Notes under the pieces: model-generated
The model's database searches: none
Told to the model about the DNA's origin: nothing
Seen by the model: the letters and a program-made list of their open reading frames with translations, nothing else
Made by a program: the position numbers and the translations under genes
Assembly (NCBI GenBank): GCA_023393235.1
Contig: JAEWMH010000003.1
Coordinates: 5,567-69,566, forward strand
Length of the DNA: 64,000 bases
Direction of reading: 5' to 3'
Source of the DNA: Bacillota bacterium
GTDB taxonomy: Bacteria > Bacillota > Bacilli > Paenibacillales > NBRC-103111
Shown here: piece after piece, positions 44,168 to 52,779 of the stretch
How positions within the stretch are numbered: position 1 is the first letter of the stretch
How the letters are laid out: each line of letters begins with the position of its first letter

Positions 44168-44447
44168 TAAAAAAACGCCCCTGAAACAGGGACGATTATA
44201 TCGCGGTACCACCCTGGTTACTATTGTGCCGGGGCCGCTGATTGCGGCAGGCTGCAAAAGTCTCCTTGAAGGAAGATAACGGTTCTTAGCCGGCGGAGTT
44301 CGCTCCGCGCTCAGGAAAGGGCTTCATCCATTCTTCGCCGTAAAGGTTCTTGCAGCCGGACGTCCTCCCATAGGAGATACCGGAACCTTCTCTCTAACAC
44401 GACGGGCTATGGACTACTCATTTCCTTCAATGCTTTACCATATACGC
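44168..44447 (-). ncRNA. T-box riboswitch for alaS (Ala specifier)
   Basis: The minus strand has the T-box core AGGGTGGTACCGCGA (44201-44215) and a terminator stem ACGCCCCTG/CAGGGACG with a T run (44168-44194). In stem I, GAA-GCC-C (GCC at 44320-44322) is an alanine specifier codon in the usual context. The antiterminator bulge TGGT would pair with the ACCA end of tRNA-Ala. Uncharged tRNA-Ala should favour read-through into alaS. Confidence 0.93.
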
Positions 44448-44453
44448 TGGTAT

Positions 44454-44482
44454 ATTATATCCAATCCGGCGAACCTTGTCAA
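44454..44482 (-). promoter_or_regulatory. Sigma-A promoter of the alaS T-box transcript
   Basis: Consensus -35 TTGACA (44477-44482), 17-bp spacer, consensus -10 TATAAT (44454-44459). The -35 overlaps the last codons of the Rpn-type nuclease gene. Confidence 0.93.
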
Positions 44483-45447
44483 TTAGGCCGCCTGGAAACG
44501 CCATCCTCCGGCAAATTCCGCAAGGCACGGATTTTGTGGGGAGAAAGACCTGTCGCTTTAATGACAGCCGCGTCATCCATTCCCATGGCAATCAGGTTCC
44601 GGGCAACCGTTTGGATGCCCTGCTCCATCCCTTTTTCAATTCCTTTTTCAATACCTTGCTCCATTCCCTGTTCCATTCCCTTCTCCAGTCCTTCTTCATA
44701 ACCCCAACGCTTCCATGCCGGCATCAATTCCATGATCTTCTTCCTCCCTCCCCGGACGCCTTCCGCATGAAGCTCCCGGATTATGTCCTCGTCCTCCTGT
44801 GGGACGGGTCTGTAATAGAGATCCGCCACAGACATAATAAGTGCCAGCTTTGCCTCATCCAGCTTATCGCCCAGCCGCAGCAGCATTTTCAAATACGCCG
44901 TCCTCAGTTCTCGCGCTTCCTTTTTAGTATAGCGCATTGTGGCCAGAAGCGCAGCAGCCACCGGGTTATCGGAATCCATAAAATCCCGCCAATTGTGGCT
45001 TTTCAGCTTCACCTGCAAAAACCGGAACTGCAAAATCTCATGCTCCCCTACAAACATGCGGATGCTGTCCCGTTCCTGGCGCACTCCATCCATAGAAAAC
45101 ACGGCTATAGGAATAATCAACTTAAATTCCTTGCGGTACAGCTCAAACAAACGGCTAAAATAGATGAACATCCTTTCATGAAAATCCGGCTCACGGTATG
45201 AATGCGGTTCAAAATGAACAAGGACGTAACCATCCGTATCCCGGAAGCGTGTAGCCAACAGCAAATCCAGCTCTCTGGATTCGCCGCCTACCACATCCAC
45301 CAGCAGCTCCTGCTGCAGAAAGCGTGTCTCCCGGTGATCTAGCTGCTCCGCTACCTCCGGCAAAAAAAGCTCCAAAAACTCGGCAAAAAAAGTCTGAAGA
45401 AGCTTTTTCAAAGCCTCATCATGGGACGGAGGCCGATTTTGCTTCAT
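44479..45447 (-). CDS. Rpn/PD-(D/E)XK nuclease family putative transposase
   Basis: 322 residues from the ATG at 45447 (AAAGGGG upstream). The N-terminal PD-(D/E)XK-like domain has HDEALKKLLQTFFAEFLELF, ELDLLLATRF and YVLVHFEPHS. Low-complexity GMEQG/GIEKG heptad-like repeats follow at about 255-275, and a short C-terminal helix-turn-helix-like segment closes it. Rpn proteins promote RecA-independent recombination and belong to the transposase_31 group. It sits within the material inserted between yrrI and alaS. Confidence 0.85.
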   Translation of the reverse strand: MKQNRPPSHDEALKKLLQTFFAEFLELFLPEVAEQLDHRETRFLQQELLVDVVGGESRELDLLLATRFRDTDGYVLVHFEPHSYREPDFHERMFIYFSRLFELYRKEFKLIIPIAVFSMDGVRQERDSIRMFVGEHEILQFRFLQVKLKSHNWRDFMDSDNPVAAALLATMRYTKKEARELRTAYLKMLLRLGDKLDEAKLALIMSVADLYYRPVPQEDEDIIRELHAEGVRGGRKKIMELMPAWKRWGYEEGLEKGMEQGMEQGIEKGIEKGMEQGIQTVARNLIAMGMDDAAVIKATGLSPHKIRALRNLPEDGVSRRPN

Positions 45448-45474
45448 ACTTTTCAACCCCTTTCCAAATAGATA

Positions 45475-45518
45475 TAAATAAAAAAGCCGACTGCCCCCTT
45501 TAGCAGGGAACAATCGGC
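45475..45518 (-). terminator. Terminator after the NUDIX gene
   Basis: On the minus strand, GCCGATTGTTCCCTGC...GCAGTCGGC is followed by six T residues. Confidence 0.8.
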
Positions 45519-45543
45519 GCATGCTTTGCGACCGTTTATTCTT

Positions 45544-45987
45544 TTATGAAGCGCAAGCGTGAATGGCCCACGCGGCAATCTCCGTATACATACCGGAAGC
45601 GGCCTGCTCCCGGGGAAGCCAGTCCAATTCATGATCCGGCTCCGATTTACGCCCGTTGGGTCCACCCAGGACAGCCCGGTAGAAATATCCGATTATTTTT
45701 AGAGGTTCGCCCGACACATGGGAAACTAAATATTGTATGGAACAACCGATGTAGGATCCAAGCTCAATATCGTATCCCAGTTCCTCCGCACATTCCCGTC
45801 TCAGGCATTCCTCACGGGTTTCACCCTCTTCTATTCCTCCTCCAGGCAAAAAAAGCATGCCCCTCGAGCGGACCACTGCAACCTCATGACGCCCATTCAT
45901 GATCACGGCATATGCCGCAGGCCTGTCTTTATACTCCGTGGCCTCAAACTTCACTCCAAAAGAAATAACCTCCTGCTCTTCTATCAC
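45544..45987 (-). CDS. NUDIX hydrolase
   Basis: 147 residues with a good Nudix box (GGGIEEGETREECLRRECAEELGY begins at about 50, read in parts: G-x5-E-x7-REC-x2-EEL-G). It hydrolyses a nucleoside diphosphate-linked substrate that cannot be named from sequence. It is a single gene with its own terminator, transcribed toward the Rpn gene. Confidence 0.9.
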   Translation of the reverse strand: MIEEQEVISFGVKFEATEYKDRPAAYAVIMNGRHEVAVVRSRGMLFLPGGGIEEGETREECLRRECAEELGYDIELGSYIGCSIQYLVSHVSGEPLKIIGYFYRAVLGGPNGRKSEPDHELDWLPREQAASGMYTEIAAWAIHACAS

Positions 45988-46085
45988 AAGACCGGCCTCC
46001 TAGTATCCGTCCGAAAACCTCACTCCTGCATTGTATCAAACATATGTTCTGGTGGCAATCACATCCTTTGAAAGATTGGGGGTGA

Positions 46086-47915
46086 TCATCCCACCTTTTC
46101 TTCCTCCGAATAATACTGCGCCTGTGCATTCCACAATCCGGCGTACCGGCCTTCCCGGTCCTCCAGCAAAACGTCATGGCATCCCTGCTGAACAATACGC
46201 CCTTCATCGAAAACAAGGATATGTTCGCAGAACCGGCAGGAGGACAGGCGGTGGGAAATGTAGAGGGCTGTTTTGTTTCCCACTATTGAATTGAATTGGG
46301 AGTAAATGTCGTACTCCGCAATAGGATCCAGCGCAGCCGTAGGCTCATCGAGAATAATAAAGGGTGCATCTTTATACAACGCACGCGCCAAGGCAATTTT
46401 CTGAGCTTCTCCGCCGGATATTTCAATGCCCCTGTCGTCAAAATCCTTATACAACGTGGAATCCAAACCCTTCTCCAGCGCCATGCAGCGTGCCTCCATC
46501 CCCACCTCTGCCAGACATGCTTCCGCCTTCGTCTGATCATAGTCAACACCTGCCGCCACATTCTGGCCCAAGGAAAAGGAAAAAAGACGAAAATCCTGGA
46601 ACACGACAGACAAGAGACTCATATATTCGGCATAATCGTATTTCCTGACATCGATGCCGTTTAAGGTAATTTCCCCCTCCGTGGGGTCATAAAGACGGCA
46701 TAACAGCTTGATAAAAGTGGTTTTACCGCTTCCGTTCAATCCCACCACAGCCATACGGGCACCGATGCCCAATGTAAGCGAAACGTTGCGAAGGGCATAC
46801 AACTCGCTTCCCGGATAGCGGAACGATACGTTCCGGAACCGGATTTCATATTCATTGTCATCCCGTTTCTCCACCGGCAGAGTCCCCTTAACCAGTACAT
46901 CCGGGACATCCAGGTACTCCAGCTTATGCTTTTGCCGCATGGCTGCTATGGACAGCTGTCCCCATGCATTCACCATACTGGACATCCCGTTGGAAAACTG
47001 GTAAATGGCGGCGGCGTATTTCAATACAGCTCCGATGCTTACCCCGCCTGCAGCAGCCAACAGTACCACCAGCACGTAAGCCAGCCCTTCGGCAGCGCCG
47101 GAGGCAAGGCCGAGGATAAACCCGCCCAAACCGCTGGTCCGGGCAAAACGCCGCTTCCAAGCTTCGCTCCAGTCCACATCACTGAGCACATATTTCCATA
47201 TCAAGGGAGCAGCTCCGTAGATCCGCACATCCTTGCCTCCCAGACTGCCTTTGTCCCCGTTAACAAAATAGGCGAAGTAGGTTTTCTTCACCGCCGATTC
47301 CTGCATAATACCGTACAACTTCCGGTCGGTCCAAACCGTTTTGGCTGCAGCTGCCAAAAGACCGGAGCCCAATATAGCAATCAACAGTACAGGTCCGATC
47401 CAATCGGAGAACAAGGAACCATCCATTAGGAGTGGAGTAAACAAGACGAATGCTCCTGCCAGCCGGAACAAACAGCTCATAACGTCCTTCAGGCTCCAGA
47501 ATACACTGTAGAATCCCGCTCCCCAATTATCGTCATTGCGGATCCGGCTTCTCAATTCGTTGACACGGGGACTTTCCAGCAGTTCAAAATCCATCATCAG
47601 ATTTTTCCGACCAAATTCCATATTGAATTTGCGGGTGCATACCTCCACATGGACATCTCGGATTTTCATGAGAAAGCTCTCCAGCAATCGGAGCAGGAAT
47701 AATCCTCCCAGACTGCCCAGAACTATAGTCAGAATGCGGGTAAAGCCTTGGCCTCTTGCCAGGGCGTCCAGCGTGTAGGCCGATATTAACACTGGAAGGA
47801 GCGGGATGATTGAGCCGGTTAATGCGGCAAACACCGTGGACCACAGCGCATGTTTGTCAAGCTTGTAGGCCATCTTGAGTACAGCGGTAATGTGGCGAAG
47901 GGATTCCGGTTTCAT
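46086..47915 (-). CDS. ABC exporter half-transporter (partner 2)
   Basis: 609 residues from the ATG at 47915, overlapping the stop of the preceding gene by four bases. Six-helix membrane domain (about 20-320), then an ATPase with Walker A GLNGSGKTT, signature ISGGEAQKI, Walker B FIILDEPTAALDP and ISHRLSS. It matches the length of its partner exactly and the two probably form a heterodimer. Such pairs export peptides, lantibiotics or drugs. It is controlled presumably by the GHKL/LytTR pair in the same operon. Confidence 0.92.
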   Translation of the reverse strand: MKPESLRHITAVLKMAYKLDKHALWSTVFAALTGSIIPLLPVLISAYTLDALARGQGFTRILTIVLGSLGGLFLLRLLESFLMKIRDVHVEVCTRKFNMEFGRKNLMMDFELLESPRVNELRSRIRNDDNWGAGFYSVFWSLKDVMSCLFRLAGAFVLFTPLLMDGSLFSDWIGPVLLIAILGSGLLAAAAKTVWTDRKLYGIMQESAVKKTYFAYFVNGDKGSLGGKDVRIYGAAPLIWKYVLSDVDWSEAWKRRFARTSGLGGFILGLASGAAEGLAYVLVVLLAAAGGVSIGAVLKYAAAIYQFSNGMSSMVNAWGQLSIAAMRQKHKLEYLDVPDVLVKGTLPVEKRDDNEYEIRFRNVSFRYPGSELYALRNVSLTLGIGARMAVVGLNGSGKTTFIKLLCRLYDPTEGEITLNGIDVRKYDYAEYMSLLSVVFQDFRLFSFSLGQNVAAGVDYDQTKAEACLAEVGMEARCMALEKGLDSTLYKDFDDRGIEISGGEAQKIALARALYKDAPFIILDEPTAALDPIAEYDIYSQFNSIVGNKTALYISHRLSSCRFCEHILVFDEGRIVQQGCHDVLLEDREGRYAGLWNAQAQYYSEEEKVG

Positions 47916-49741
47916 GCCGATACCTCCCCGTTTTGGTAATAATGGCTTTGAATCCGGTACATTCGGGCATACTCGCCGCCTTGCTCCAGCAGCTCGCTGT
48001 GGTTTCCAGCTTCCGCGATAGCGCCGTCCCGGATCAGCACAATCCTGTGGCAAAATCGGGTGCTGGCCAGCCGGTGAGAAATGTATATTGCGGTTTTCCC
48101 TCCGGTCAGGCTGTGAAAACGGTCATAGGTTTCACTTTCTGCGATGGGGTCCAACGCCGCCGTCGGTTCATCAAGGATAAGCACCGGCGCATCCTTGTAG
48201 AGGGCTCTGGCCATCAGAAGCTTTTGCTGCTGGCCTCCCGACAGTACAAGCCCCCGTTCATCCATAGCCTTCAACAGTTGGGCGTTTATACCGCACGGTA
48301 CCTCGCGGATGTCCTCCGCCAAGCCGGCTAATTCCAGACAGCTCCAAACCCGGTCCCGGTCTGTCTTTTCTGCAGTGGTCATAGACACATTCTCCGCAAC
48401 GGTGAAGGGAAATAAAGTAATATCCTGAAAAACGGTGGAGAACAGCATGTACAAATCCTGCCTCCTGTACCCGTTGATAGAAAGCCCGTTAATCAGAATT
48501 TCGCCGCTATCCGGCTTGTAGAAACCGCACAATAGCTTAACCATGGTGGTTTTTCCCGCCCCGTTCAGTCCCACCACCGCAAGCTTTTCCCCAGGAGGGA
48601 TGCAGAGGGAAAAATGATTCAGCACCTGGCCAGTTGGACCTCCGTAGGAAAAGCAGACATTGCGAAATTCAATACCTATAGGGGACCCTGGAGCCGGAAG
48701 AGAATAAGGTTCTTCCGGCTCCGGCCGGTCCGACTCCTCCAGGAAAGCACGCATATCATTCATCTCCAGGCTAGCCCCCTGAATCCGGCTTATGTTATCC
48801 ACCAGCTTCTGCACCCAACCCGAAAAGCCTGCGACAGCCCCCAGGTACAGTACAAAGTCGGCGACGGTCAATACTTTCGTGGAGACCAGCCAGATCAAAT
48901 AAGCATAAGCGGCTCCGTCCCTCAGCAGCATGGTCAGCGCCTGAACCACTCCGGTCCACAGATGCCGCGCCTTAATTTGGGCTAGCAACCGTGTGTATAC
49001 ATCCATCAGTTCCTCCCGGAGCCGCATAAACCAGCCCGACATGGTGTAGATCCGCACATCCTTGGCCGCCTTGACATCTGAGGCATGATGCTCCACGTAA
49101 TGCAGCTTCCGTTCAATCCCGGCCATTTCATGCTTTCTGCTCTCCTGGTAGCGGCGGGCGTGGCTTAAAGCCAGATAATTCACGGCGGAAAGCAGGATCA
49201 AATACCCGACCATCACAGGATGAAGGAGAGCAATCAGGCCGGACAGCAGAAGGAAGCTGACACCGCTTACGGCGATGTCCATCATGGATAACATCAGCAC
49301 GGATGTGGCGGACCAATCGCCCCGTTCCAGGGTCCGGTTCGCCATCCGGTAGCGGTTCAAGCCCGATGCGCCTTCCAACCGGTCGTAATCGCAGGAAAGC
49401 GCCCGTATGAGCAATTGGGCCTGATAAAGAACCCGCATATCATTGGAATACACGTATTTGGCGCTGCCAGCCATTCCTTTGATTGCGGCAAGAATCCCCA
49501 GCACAGCTGCCAAAAGATCTAAACGCAGCCAGATTTCCGCCTTTCCCGCACCTTCGGTCACCAGCTCCGCCGCTTCTTTAGGCAGAAATAAGGCCAAGAA
49601 AGGGATTGCCACCCCGCATAAGCATTCCATAATCATCAGAACCAGCAGAAGCTTGTATTCCCTGGCAATGTCTCTCAGCAGGTACCGCACATTGCTCCAT
49701 ACGGAGTGCCCCGGTTTCTTCTCTGTTTTTGGCATGGACAA
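47912..49741 (-). CDS. ABC exporter half-transporter (partner 1)
   Basis: 609 residues from a TTG at 49741 or 607 from the ATG at 49735; AGGAGG precedes both. Six membrane helices (about 20-310) and an ATPase with Walker A GLNGAGKTT, signature LSGGQQQKL, Walker B VLILDEPTAALDP and ISHRLAS. Order is response regulator, kinase, this gene, then partner 2. No peptidase C39 domain is present, so it does not process double-glycine leaders itself. Confidence 0.92.
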   Translation of the reverse strand: MSMPKTEKKPGHSVWSNVRYLLRDIAREYKLLLVLMIMECLCGVAIPFLALFLPKEAAELVTEGAGKAEIWLRLDLLAAVLGILAAIKGMAGSAKYVYSNDMRVLYQAQLLIRALSCDYDRLEGASGLNRYRMANRTLERGDWSATSVLMLSMMDIAVSGVSFLLLSGLIALLHPVMVGYLILLSAVNYLALSHARRYQESRKHEMAGIERKLHYVEHHASDVKAAKDVRIYTMSGWFMRLREELMDVYTRLLAQIKARHLWTGVVQALTMLLRDGAAYAYLIWLVSTKVLTVADFVLYLGAVAGFSGWVQKLVDNISRIQGASLEMNDMRAFLEESDRPEPEEPYSLPAPGSPIGIEFRNVCFSYGGPTGQVLNHFSLCIPPGEKLAVVGLNGAGKTTMVKLLCGFYKPDSGEILINGLSINGYRRQDLYMLFSTVFQDITLFPFTVAENVSMTTAEKTDRDRVWSCLELAGLAEDIREVPCGINAQLLKAMDERGLVLSGGQQQKLLMARALYKDAPVLILDEPTAALDPIAESETYDRFHSLTGGKTAIYISHRLASTRFCHRIVLIRDGAIAEAGNHSELLEQGGEYARMYRIQSHYYQNGEVSA

Positions 49742-49848
49742 ATGCTCCTCCTCTCATTTGCCGCCAGCATACCAAAAAAGTGGCTGCAGCAAAGCCGATG
49801 CGCACCAATGGCTGCTCCATAAGCACGAACAGCACACAAGCGGTTATA

Positions 49849-50586
49849 CTAGTCCAGAGGCAGCAAAACCTCCGTAGCGAATGCCCCCTCCTCATGCTGC
49901 CGGTTTAAATATCCGTTGTATTTGGCTACAATCCGGTCCATTCTCATGAGTCCGAAGCCGTGGCTGTTTCCATCCTTGGTGGTCAGATACTCCTTCCCAA
50001 GCTTCAAGATAGGACCGCCTGCCGAATTGGTCACAGAGATATATAACTGCCCCTTCAACACCCCGATGTATATCCGGATAAAACGTTCCTCCTCCGCCTT
50101 TTGCTTTAAACAAGCCTCCATCGCATTGTCCAGCAGGTTTCCGATGATCACGCAGAGATCGATTTCCGGTATCCCCAGCTTCTCCGGTACGTTCGCCTTG
50201 GCGTTAATGGCGATTTTCCGCACCCGCGCCAAAGATAACTTACTGTTTAAGATGGCGTCGGCCATCACATTGCCGGATTTCAGAACAGTGTCCACATCCG
50301 CCAGATCCGCATCCAGCATCCCCAGGTAACGCTGCATCTCCTCCATTTGCTCCATAGCCAGATAGGCCTTCATGGTTTGGATATGGTTGTGGTAGTCGTG
50401 GCGCCAGCCCCGCATCTGGCGGTACATATTATTGACCTCTGCAATATGCTTAGCCATCAGATCATTCTGGTAAGCGGCAATGCGCCGGTCCACCAGCCGG
50501 CGGATATACCTTCGGATCAAGAAAAACAGAGCCGCTGCCGCCAGCGCACCACCAAGCCAAGCGCCGGCAACCCATAAAGCCGTCAT
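49849..50586 (-). CDS. GHKL sensor histidine kinase (AgrC/NatK-like)
   Basis: 245 residues: a single N-terminal membrane helix (about 5-25), then an H box (RGWRHDYHNHIQ), N box (NLLDNAMEAC) and GFGLMRMDRIV of the GHKL ATPase. This is much shorter than AgrC, which has six helices, so the signal would have to be read through one helix or a partner. It overlaps the response regulator by four bases. Confidence 0.88.
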   Translation of the reverse strand: MTALWVAGAWLGGALAAAALFFLIRRYIRRLVDRRIAAYQNDLMAKHIAEVNNMYRQMRGWRHDYHNHIQTMKAYLAMEQMEEMQRYLGMLDADLADVDTVLKSGNVMADAILNSKLSLARVRKIAINAKANVPEKLGIPEIDLCVIIGNLLDNAMEACLKQKAEEERFIRIYIGVLKGQLYISVTNSAGGPILKLGKEYLTTKDGNSHGFGLMRMDRIVAKYNGYLNRQHEEGAFATEVLLPLD

Positions 50587-51305
50587 TCGTCCATCCCCCT
50601 GTAATAAGCAATAAACGCCTGATTCACCTTGTGGTAGGAGCTTCGGGATAATGGCACTTCCGCACCGTTATCCAGAACCGCGCAGGTTCTTGCAACCCGC
50701 CGGATATGCCGGAGGGCAACCAAATAGGAACGGTGACAGCGCACAAAGCCATGTGGCTCCAGCCGGTTCTCCATAATAGAAATGGACCAATTGGTTTCGA
50801 TGGGACCTTGGAGAGTGGCTAACACGGTTGAATGGGCGAAGGCCTCCACATATAGAATGTGATCCGTCAACACCCGGACACTCTCGCCGTTCATACTGAA
50901 TACAAGAGCTCCGCCGCCTTCTTTTACCGCCGCGCTGCAGGCTTTATTCATAACAGTAAACAGCTTGGCCTCATCCAGCGGCTTCAACAGATAATGGAGA
51001 GCGGACACCTCATAGCCTTCCGCCATAAAATCGGAAAACCCGGTTATAAACACCATCTGGACGTCCACGTTGTCTCTTCGGATATGTTGGGCCAGTGCAA
51101 CGCCGTCCATCTCCTTCATCTGGATATCCAGCAAAAGCAGGTGCCATGCTTTATCCACCTGATAACAAAACCAAAAGGCTTCCGCGCTTTCAAACAACTG
51201 AACGGATGCGGAGATTCCCGCTTGCCGGGCCCACTGCTCCGTTAATTTTCCCAGGTAACCCCGTTGGGCGGCGTCATCGTCACAGATCCCTATTTTCATT
51301 TGCAT
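50583..51305 (-). CDS. LytTR-family response regulator
   Basis: 240 residues: a receiver domain (CDDDAAQRGY, LLLDIQMKEMDG) and a LytTR DNA-binding domain (FVRCHRSYLVALRHIRRVART). It is first in the operon with the GHKL kinase and the two ABC half-transporters. The start at 51305 has GGAGG ten bases upstream; a second ATG is at 51299. It should regulate its own operon by binding direct repeats in the divergent asd region. Confidence 0.9.
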   Translation of the reverse strand: MQMKIGICDDDAAQRGYLGKLTEQWARQAGISASVQLFESAEAFWFCYQVDKAWHLLLLDIQMKEMDGVALAQHIRRDNVDVQMVFITGFSDFMAEGYEVSALHYLLKPLDEAKLFTVMNKACSAAVKEGGGALVFSMNGESVRVLTDHILYVEAFAHSTVLATLQGPIETNWSISIMENRLEPHGFVRCHRSYLVALRHIRRVARTCAVLDNGAEVPLSRSSYHKVNQAFIAYYRGMDE

Positions 51306-51380
51306 GGGGCAGCAGCCTCCAATACAGCGTTAATGTTTTGTGTTAAATCCGAAAATGGAAGAGGTAAAAACTGTTTGCAA

Positions 51381-51416
51381 TTTTATCATGGAGAACTGCC
51401 CGCAGCAATGATAAAA
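51381..51416. promoter_or_regulatory. Long inverted repeat between the LytTR operon and asd
   Basis: TTTTATCAT (51381-51389) and ATGATAAAA (51408-51416) form a perfect 9-bp inverted repeat 18 bp apart. It lies in the 300-bp gap between divergent genes. A 12-bp perfect palindrome CAACTGCAGTTG at 51510-51521 lies nearer the asd promoter. Either could be a regulator site. Confidence 0.5.
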
Positions 51417-51536
51417 CACAACATTCCGGGACATGCAATTCCCCCAAAAGCACAGCATAGTCTAAAAAATCAGAGAAAACTGATTTGTTTATCGCCTTTT
51501 GTGGGCGGACAACTGCAGTTGGATAAAAAACAGGTA

Positions 51537-51565
51537 TTGCCTAGAGGCCCTAAGTTCTTTATAAT
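51537..51565 (+). promoter_or_regulatory. Sigma-A promoter of asd
   Basis: TTGCCT (51537-51542), 17-bp spacer, TATAAT (51560-51565), 40 bp before the ATG. Confidence 0.75.
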
Positions 51566-51605
51566 GACGCTAATCATTGCGTTATGTAGAAAGGGGAAAA
51601 TCCGA

Positions 51606-52691
51606 ATGTCTCGCAAGTTACGGGCAGGTATTGTCGGGGGCACCGGCATGGTAGGCCAACGCTTTATCAATCTTTTAGAAAATCATCCCTGGTTTGAAGT
51701 AACCGCAATCGCCGCCAGTGCCAGCTCCGCAGGCAAGGTGTATGAGGAAGCGGTAAAAGGCAGATGGAAGCTGGAGCAGCCCATGCCGGAGGCCGTGAAA
51801 TCCATTACGGTTCAGGATGCGTCCAAAGTAGAGGAATTTGCCGCACAGGTGGATCTGATCTTCTGTGCTGTGGATATGAAGAAGGAAGAAATCAAAGCGC
51901 TGGAGGAGGCTTACGCCAAAACCGGCACACCGGTGATCTCCAATAACTCGGCCCACCGCTGGACACCTGACGTTCCGATGGTGATCCCGGAGATCAACCC
52001 GGGCCATATTGCCGTCATCGAGCATCAGCGCAAGCGTTTGGGCACTACCACCGGCTTCATCGCCGTGAAGCCCAATTGCTCCATTCAGAGCTATGTGCCG
52101 GCCTTGAGCGCCCTTGCGGCCTTTAAGCCAACCGCTGTAGTGGCGACCACCTATCAAGCGATTTCCGGCGCGGGCAAAACCTTCAAGGAATGGCCGGAAA
52201 TGATCGACAACGTTATTCCGTACATTGGCGGCGAGGAAGAAAAGAGCGAGCAGGAGCCTCTGCGCATCTGGGGCAGCATTGTGAACGGCGCCATCGTGAA
52301 GGCACCAACCCCTGCCATCACCACCCAATGCATCCGGGTGCCGGTGGCTGACGGACACTTGGCCGCGGTATTTGCCTCCTTTGAAAAGAAACCTCCCAAG
52401 GACGAGATCATCGACCTGTGGAAAAGCTTCAAGGGCAGACCGCAGGAGCTTCAGCTTCCCAGCGCCCCGAAGCAGTTCATTACCTATTTCGAAGAAGAGA
52501 ACCGTCCGCAAACCGGATTGGACCGGAACATCGAAAAAGGCATGGGCGTCTCTGTCGGCAGACTCCGTGAGGACCTCCTCCACGATTACAAGTTCGTCAG
52601 CCTGTCCCACAACACCCTGCGCGGAGCCGCAGGCGGCGCGGTACTGATCGCCGAGCTGTTGAAGGCTGAAGGGTATATCCAAGCCAAGTAA
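51606..52691 (+). CDS. asd: Aspartate-semialdehyde dehydrogenase, archaeal/fungal type
   Basis: 361 residues from the ATG at 51606 (AAAGGGG upstream). NADP-binding GIVGGTGMVGQRF at the start, catalytic Cys in VKPNCSIQSYVPAL, and ISNNSAHRW. The PNCS context and overall pattern match the archaeal/fungal subfamily rather than the usual bacterial Asd. It makes aspartate semialdehyde for lysine, methionine and threonine synthesis. It stands alone with its own promoter and terminator, outside the usual dap operon, so it may be a second copy. Confidence 0.88.
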   Translation: MSRKLRAGIVGGTGMVGQRFINLLENHPWFEVTAIAASASSAGKVYEEAVKGRWKLEQPMPEAVKSITVQDASKVEEFAAQVDLIFCAVDMKKEEIKALEEAYAKTGTPVISNNSAHRWTPDVPMVIPEINPGHIAVIEHQRKRLGTTTGFIAVKPNCSIQSYVPALSALAAFKPTAVVATTYQAISGAGKTFKEWPEMIDNVIPYIGGEEEKSEQEPLRIWGSIVNGAIVKAPTPAITTQCIRVPVADGHLAAVFASFEKKPPKDEIIDLWKSFKGRPQELQLPSAPKQFITYFEEENRPQTGLDRNIEKGMGVSVGRLREDLLHDYKFVSLSHNTLRGAAGGAVLIAELLKAEGYIQAK

Positions 52692-52712
52692 GCTGCCTAA
52701 ACGGATAAAGAA

Positions 52713-52746
52713 AGAGCTGTCCCGCAAGTTGGGCAGCTCTTTTTTG
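52713..52746 (+). terminator. Terminator after asd
   Basis: AGAGCTGTCCC/GGGCAGCTCT stem followed by six T residues. Confidence 0.9.
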
Positions 52747-52779
52747 CATTCCCATATACCCGTCATTCCGGCTCCGCTC

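Noticed and set aside
49742..49895. Short frame between the GHKL kinase and the first exporter (MEQPLVRIG... with a GG pair), possible signalling peptide
   Set aside because: No ribosome binding site before its Met, and most of the frame runs into the exporter gene. The kinase and exporter genes explain the sequence.
51440..51456. Partial match to the CCCCCAAAAG repeat upstream of asd
   Set aside because: Only about 11 bases match; the rest of the 60-bp element is absent.
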